A DNA stretch of 64,000 nucleotides, taken from NCBI GenBank assembly GCA_025738555.1, contig JAOVFP010000015.1:2480001-2544000 (forward strand), read 5' to 3'. Shown one piece after another: positions 58,290-64,000 of the stretch (position 1 is the stretch's first letter; each line of letters starts with the position of its first letter). The DNA comes from Cyathus striatus. Lineage: Eukaryota > Basidiomycota > Agaricomycetes > Agaricales > Nidulariaceae. The notes below the pieces were generated by a model. It did no database searches. It was not told the origin of the DNA and saw only the letters and a program-made list of their open reading frames with translations. Position numbers and translations under genes: made by a program.

Positions 58290-61200
58290 CTACAATATTA
58301 CAAGATCTCCATGACATGAATGGCACCAGAATACATGAGAATCATCCAAGAATTTGGGTCGACGGACATGTGGAACATGGCTTGAAACAGAGGGATCGTC
58401 ATGACTAGATGCTGATTGAACCGGGGAAAGTGCTCTTGAAGGCGGGAGAGATGTGGTACTACTCTCGCTATCAATACGTGCTTTCAAGCATGCTCAGGCT
58501 AACTTTGCGCTTATGGCGGGTTTCAGGCGAGAGATCTTTGTCGAATATCGAGCGAGACAGCGCGGATGGGAGATGATTGTTTGACCTGTGGGATCCAAAT
58601 GAAGCGCGACGCAGATCGGGCCCCTGTACCCGAGAAGGAGGTCGGGACGGGACTGGAGAGAATGAACGCTGGCCGAGACGCGAAGAGGGCCGGGCTTGCG
58701 CAAGCTGATCCTCAAGCATATTAACTCTCTTTTGCAATGAATGGCTCTTTGCTTCCGCATTGAAAACAGAGTCCTCGAGGGCTCTTATTTGTGACTGAGC
58801 TGTAGAGAGGTCAAGAGCATGTTGCTGTCGCAGAGAGCTAAGCATTTCACCGTCCAGAGACTGAGGCTCATCTGCCCGGAGATGGTGGTGATGAGACAAG
58901 TTCACGTAGTTGCTCGATTTCATCGTCTTTGGCGGTAATTTCAGCGCGAAGCACCTCAATTTCATTCTGAGCGCGTGCCAGGAAGTCCTGTTCTTCTTCC
59001 TATACGAGAGTTTTGCCCCCTCAGTACACTGTATTCGTGTGTATAAATAGCACTTACGCGATCGCTATTTCTCGAATCCAACTCTTCACGGAGTTTCGAA
59101 AGTTCTTCCTCCTGGGAATGAGTCCTGGTTGTCATCTCGTCTACTTCTTCCAGTCGACGCTCAGCTTCTTGACGAAGGTAGGTACGCTCAGCTTCTAAAT
59201 TTTTGACACTGGTCAGCGCCGACTCAAGCTCGTCCTGCAGTTCCATATATGCTTTCTGTAACTCGGACGAGTTGCTCTGAGAGTCGGCCTCCTCTTTTTT
59301 TCTTTTAGCAATTGCATCTTTGAGCAACTCTTCGGATTGCTCGTACTTCTCACGGTGTACTTCTACAGCGGATTCGAGTTGCGCGATAACACTATCGCGA
59401 CTTCGCAAGTTGTGCTCCAAACCTTGGATCTTTTCCGCGAGCTCGAGTTTAGCACCAGTAAGCTCTACTATCTTAGGACGCATTTCGTCCAATGATTGCA
59501 TGAGCGTAGATCCTTCGTCCTGTAGAACTTTCTGAATCTTCTCAGCATCTTCGGCTCGTCTGAGAGCCTTCTTCATATCACTTTGAGCTGTTTGCAGCTG
59601 GCGTGATTGTGAAGCCATCTCAGATGTAGCTTGTTGTAGCTTCTGCTGTAGTTCTGCGATAGCAGCCTGTGCAGATTCTACCTTTGACAGTAACTCGTTG
59701 GAAGAACCAGACAATTTCTCTTTCTCCAATTTCTCAGATGCAAGTTGCTCCTCTAGGGAAGATTGACGATCCTGCAAAGCATCATGCTTTTGCCTCCACT
59801 CATTATCCGATTTCTCGAGAGAATCAGCCTGTGCTTTCAAGTCATCCCTCTCTGTCTTCAGCGTCGCTTGAGACTAGGAACAACGTCAGTATAGTATGAT
59901 TTACATTAATCATATAAAATACCTGTTTAAGTTTTGACATCTGAAACTCAAGCTCATCAGCACGGTCTTGTGTGTGCTTTAGTGACAGCTCGAGTCGTTC
60001 AACACGGTCATCATTCTGTATTTGCTCTTCAAGCTCACGTAGTTTGCGTTTAGCCGTTTCTGCTTCTGTACGAGCATCGGAAGCTGCTGCGTTGGCTCTC
60101 CGAAGTTCACGTTCCTGTATAAAGTCAATACCACAAAATCACTAAATAATACCACGATTACCTGCTCTCGTACACGTTCAGAAAGTTCCTTTTCTTGAGC
60201 TTGTGCTTGTTCAGCAAGTTCAGATGCCGCAGCAACGTCCGTTTCTAAAATTTCTACTCGTTTTCGAAGCCCATTTGTGTTACTACGCTCTTCTTCCAAT
60301 AGATTTCGGACGTTCTGCGCCTCTGTTAGAAGTAAATATGACTGACATTCCTTCGAACGATAGACATTGCGTACGAGACTCAACATCCTCTAGTCGCTCA
60401 AGGTCTTTGGTAAGAGAAACCTTTTCAGATACAAGTAAAGAAATTGTTTGTCGCTCGTTTTCTAGTGAAGTTTCAGTGTCTGCATGCAACTGGTCGTGGC
60501 GTTCTTGAAGCTGCTTCGAGGAAGCGCGCTCCTTCTCCAGTTCATCCCTCATCTGCTTCACTTCTAGAAAGATGTCAATCTAAAGCTTCATACGCTTGGA
60601 AATGTGCACACCAGACTCAAACTTTCCTAACCTCTTCACCTCTACATATTACAATCAGCATCTACCAGTAATAATTTAAAAGATAAGCAAGGCACAAACC
60701 ATCATCAAGTTTCTTCACTTCAATAGACAGTTTCTCCTTCTCCTTCTTCAATGCGTTAAATTCAGCCGTATTCACCGCAGATCCATTTCCATTCGTATTA
60801 CTCGCTGGAGGAACAGAGGGAGATCTTGCAGCAGGTGGAGGTGATATAACACTCTTCGTAGAGACCTGTGAAGTTCCAGAGCGAGGCGGGGGTGAAATTG
60901 CTCTAGGCAATGAAGAAAGCCAAGCTGTGTCACTATCAGCCCTCGTAAATCTATATTCATAAGTTATTACCCGTCACATAGTAGACATTAAGGAAATATA
61001 TCACACACATATCCGCTATATCTCGCTTATCCTCTTCAGCTACAGGATCCGCATCAGGAGCAGGCGAAAACGTTCTCGAAGGACTAATGGGTGACGATAT
61101 ACCCGACGTAGGTGCATTGCTCCCTGTTTCCGCTGCCGCTCCTGCAGCTGCTTTCTTCTGTTGTCGTTTCTTCAGCTAACCAAGAAAGAACGACCGTAAG

Positions 61201-61299
61201 GTTATGTCAAAAGGTTGGGGAAGGGGGGAAACACGAGTGTGACGTGCATACCAGTGCCTTTGCTCGAGCAGCTTTGGCTGCGCGATCGTCCTCGGACAT
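58290..61299 (-). CDS. GM130/Bug1-like golgin, long coiled coil (two apparent frame breaks)
   Basis: Predicted cis-Golgi tether. The start MSEDDRAAKAARAKALLKKR gives a basic N-terminal helix ending QQKKAAAG, which resembles the p115/Uso1-binding N-terminus of GM130 and yeast Bug1. A Pro/Ser-rich stretch (PRAISPPPRSGTSQVSTKSV) follows. Then comes a very long coiled coil from about 60780 to 58900, e.g. FNALKKEKEKLSIEVKKLDD, MRDELEKERASSKQLQERHD, AELQQKLQQATSEMASQSRQ. The C-terminal part is Ser/Arg/Pro-rich (RPSSRLGQRSFSPVPSRPPS) and ends with FLDDSHVFWCHSCHGDLVIL at 58290. The frame slips near 58875 (GGG run, between LVSSPPSPG and ADEPQSLDGE) and near 58484 (between SLSML and KARIDSE). Six or seven introns. 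Golgin identity is inferred from the N-terminus plus coiled coil; another coiled-coil tether is possible. Confidence 0.7.
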
Positions 61300-62051
61300 T
61301 GTCGTGTGTGGTGGGAGTGTGTATGTAGTCTAAAAGACGGTGAGCAAGTAAAGGCCGTGAAACGTAGATTACGAAGTGGAATAGACAATAATTATAAGGA
61401 GGGCGTGCAAGACTGCGGGACGGATACAACTTGCAAGTATGCGGGGCGCGGAATCAATACAGCACGATGTTTCAAATTAGTTATATTTGAATATGCTATA
61501 CGTGTCGACGTGTCTGCTCCTGTCCAGTGTCTGCTAACGTACAACAATCCGAATTTCACAAAATTCACCGGGGTATAACAGTCGAAAAGCGTCGACGTTA
61601 CAAGATTTGTATTTACATATATTCCACCGAAAATAAAATATGGATTGCAAGCTATATACGGAACACACCAGAGAAATGAAAGCGAGAGAAAAATAGGGGG
61701 GAGGGAAAGGCGGAAGAAAGAAAAGCAGTAACAGAAGGAAGACATCTCAGGAGCAAAAAAAAAAACCGGAAGACAAGCGTTGGTATATATACTATAAGCA
61801 CCATCACCCCAACGTGGTGGATGATTTAAAAGAATGCTATAGGGATAAGAAAAGATGAGTAAAGACCGACTTGAGCGTCCATTCCATCAAAAGCGGACAC
61901 ACGCATGGCATGTTTGTCCGCAATTAAATAATAGAGCGGGGTGTATGTGTTAAAGGACAGAGGAGTAGGCCGAATAATAATGAACCGGCGCAGTGCGGCT
62001 TTTCTTCGTAAATGAGGGGACAATATATCACGGAAAGAAAATAATACATAT
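61300..62051. other. Intergenic stretch
   Basis: About 750 bp containing the golgin promoter and the 3' untranslated region of the G-beta gene. Frames at 61392-61745 and 61826-62086 (minus) show no coding character. A poly-A run at 61756-61765 is on the plus strand. Confidence 0.5.
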
Positions 62052-63412
62052 TTATGCCCAGACCTATCAAGGAAGTCCCATGTCATATTAGCATTTGAAG
62101 AAAAAAGACAAGTAGCGAAAGACTAACCTTAAGGAAGGTATCCCAGCTGCCTGTGCAGAGAGCCATACCATCGACGCTGACACCCAAGCAGCTGAGGCGA
62201 TTGTCGTGACCCGAAAGAACCCCGACACGTTCACCTTTGAGGGTATCCCAAACATTGCAAGTCCAGTCATCGTAACCTCCGAAAAGGATGCGGCCAGAGA
62301 TGGAGAAGGCAACGGATGTGATACCGCAAAGGATGTTGTCGCTTGTGAAGCTGTTTAGTTCACGGTCGGCGCGGATATCAAAAAGACGGCAAGATGCATC
62401 ATCCGAACCGGTAGCAAAGGCATCACCGTTAGGGAAGAAGCTATGAAATGAGGGAGAGTTAAACTCAAGGATGATTACTGGAGAAGGGAGAGAGATACGT
62501 ACGAAACTGCATTGATGTCGGATTCATGGCCGGCGAATGTCTGTGTAGCTCTTCCGCTCCTGATATCCCAAATCTTGGCAGTTGCATCGCAAGCACCAGA
62601 AAGGAAGATGTTGGGGTTGTTGCCAGGGGCAAGGGATAAACTATAGGTAAGAAAAGAAATGAGCAGGGGAGAAAAAGACAATAATAAAGGAAATATGGAC
62701 CTCATTACATCGCCAGTGTGCTCGGAAAACTCTAAGATACGAACACCGGCTTCGATATCCCAAAGCATGCAGGTCATATCACCCGAGGAGGTGACGATCT
62801 GGCGGTCGCTGATGAATCTGCAGCAGGAGAGATAACCAGAGTGAGCGCTCAATTCGCGAGCACCTCCGCCGCGGGTGCCAGCGCCATCCTTGTTGGTGAG
62901 GTTATAGATGGAGCAAATGTTGTCGAGACCACCACAGGCGACAAAGTTACCCGAGGGAGAATAAGCGCAGGTCATGACCCAGCTGGAACGGAGGGGAATG
63001 GCATGAACTTTGTTGGTTGTGTATGCATCCCAGACGATGAGTTTACCGTCTTGGGAAGCGGATACGAGGTGTCGGCGGTCGGTGGCCCAGTGCATTGCGT
63101 AGATTTTTGCGAGATGGCCCCTGAGAGTGCGTCGTGGGCGCATGACGATTCTGGCAAGATCCTCGACGTCTGCGGCCATTGCCTTCACTGAAGGAAAGAG
63201 GAGTGAGTATTCATGAGAGAGCTCAGGGATGAAAATAAGGGGGTGCAGGAAGAGACGAAATAGGAGGGAAAAGAAGAGAGAGAAAGAGAGAGATGCTTAC
63301 AGGTGGTATCTGCTGATGCCTCTTTCTTAGCACGAATCTTCTCCTTCAGACTCTCTCCCTCCCTGCGGGCAGCGGCGATTCGCTCCTGAATATCACCTTG
63401 ATTTTGAGACAT
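62052..63412 (-). CDS. GPB1: Heterotrimeric G-protein beta subunit
   Basis: WD40 beta-propeller that pairs with a G-gamma subunit in pheromone and nutrient signalling at the plasma membrane. The start [20 protein letters not shown] gives the N-terminal helix that coils with G-gamma. Blades follow in order: [175 protein letters not shown], and the last blade ends [10 protein letters not shown]. The final three codons (V-W-A) lie on a separate exon beginning after an intron, stop at 62052. About six introns. Length and blade count are normal for fungal G-beta. The symbol GPB1 follows usual basidiomycete naming. Confidence 0.95.
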
Positions 63413-64000
63413 GGCTGGTGGTGGTGGTTAGTAGTATGGTATAGACTGGGGAGGATATCAGTGGGAGGGGACGGATGAATATGAAATGATGAGGGGGGTA
63501 CCTGAGTTGGGTGAGGGGAAAATTGCGAGGTCTGGAGAGGGGTGCGTGGGAACTGGACTCGGGCTTAGCTAATAGCGGGTTCGCTGGAACAGTTGGGGCA
63601 GAAATAGGGTGAGCGGGGGATGGCAGGGGACGAGGAGGAGATGGGTGTGGCTGAGGAGGAAGAGAGGAGAGTGAGCGGGGCGAGATGGGGATTGTGCGAG
63701 AGACGGGGGATGTGTTGCCTGGTCTCGCCTGTTCTCCATCAATCAGCCAATCACACTCATCCTCCTCGCAACTTGCCGCACTCACTATCCCGCCTATCTT
63801 CACCAGCACCCCGTCTCTCCTACTCTCCCTAAGACTCTTACTAGTGTAGCTATTCTTCTCTCTCTACCTCCTCTCCATCATCCCAGTCTCCCTTCTCAAC
63901 TCCCAGCTCCCCACCCTCCACCTGATCTTTACTCTCTCTCAGGCTTGTCATCTTCTCTCGCTCGACCCCATTCAATAATCACTTGCACTCGTAAAAATAT
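63413..64000. promoter_or_regulatory. Upstream region of the G-beta gene with a sharp purine/pyrimidine switch
   Basis: On the plus strand 63420-63715 is mostly purine (GA-rich) and 63720-63960 is mostly pyrimidine (CT-rich). For the leftward G-beta gene the near part is therefore CT-rich on its coding strand. The right half may serve a rightward gene starting beyond the window. Open frames here are low-complexity and not called. Confidence 0.5.

Noticed and set aside
1..64000. tRNA or rRNA genes.
   Set aside because: Both strands were scanned by eye for A-box and B-box-like motifs; the few GGTTCGA-like words fall inside protein-coding sequence (e.g. near 26680) and do not fold into cloverleafs. 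A tRNAscan-SE run would settle this.

Overview
The window is chromosomal DNA from a basidiomycete fungus, most likely a mushroom-forming member of the Agaricomycetes. Genes are densely packed and nearly all are split by short introns, mostly about 45-60 nt with GT/AG ends. Protein families fit this placement: a DUF6535 membrane protein typical of Agaricomycetes, two LaeA-like methyltransferases, a CSC1-type channel and a GM130/Bug1-like golgin. I see no bacterial, phage, plasmid or CRISPR features, and no tRNA or rRNA gene.

Layout, left to right. 1-2.2 kb: secreted acid sphingomyelinase-like phosphodiesterase, cut by the window edge. 2.2-4.9 kb: sparse, two weak small ORFs. 4.9-9.3 kb: CSC1/OSCA/TMEM63 mechanosensitive channel. 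9.8-10.4 kb: weak hypothetical gene. 10.6-13.0 kb: SLY1, the ER-Golgi SM protein. 13.2-14.4 kb: mitochondrial GHITM/Bax-inhibitor-1 protein. 14.7-19.9 kb: a head-to-head pair of WD40 genes, TBL1/SIF2-like and DCAF11-like. 21-22 kb: orphan Ser/Pro-rich protein. 22.2-27 kb: SKI2 RNA helicase. 27.3-31 kb: two tandem SAM methyltransferases. 32.8-37.1 kb: IST1 (ESCRT-III) divergent from an SH3-RasGEF. 37.5-41.9 kb: RAB5-type GTPase divergent from a two-RRM protein. 42.2-44.6 kb: a DLP1/PDSS2-like prenyl diphosphate synthase subunit and a LAMTOR2-like roadblock protein. 44.8-47.0 kb: DUF6535 protein. 47-49 kb: gene-poor, with a roughly 450 bp inverted-repeat (foldback) structure. 49.1-50.2 kb: unrecognised gene. 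50.7-54.1 kb: NVJ2/TEX2-type SMP lipid-transfer protein. 54.9-58.1 kb: unrecognised protein with three K-L-x-x-[FV]-[FL]-G motifs. 58.3-61.3 kb: GM130/Bug1-like golgin. 62.1-63.4 kb: G-protein beta subunit.

The genes do not form a pathway cluster. They are housekeeping genes for vesicle traffic (SLY1, RAB5, IST1, golgin), lipid and membrane biology (sphingomyelinase, SMP protein, CSC1, DLP1), signalling (RasGEF, G-beta, LAMTOR2-like), RNA turnover (SKI2) and chromatin or ubiquitin scaffolds (TBL1, DCAF11). The only secondary-metabolism-like unit is the methyltransferase pair, and no synthase gene lies beside it.

The most striking pattern is technical or evolutionary. At least six genes with recognisable conserved sequence have frame breaks of one or a few bases, several of them in homopolymers. 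This looks more like residual indel errors in an assembly than a run of pseudogenes, and coordinates for those genes assume the breaks are bridged. I found no convincing new multi-gene system. The best candidates for real novelty are the foldback element, the KLxxFG-motif protein and the two unrecognised genes at 21 and 49 kb.
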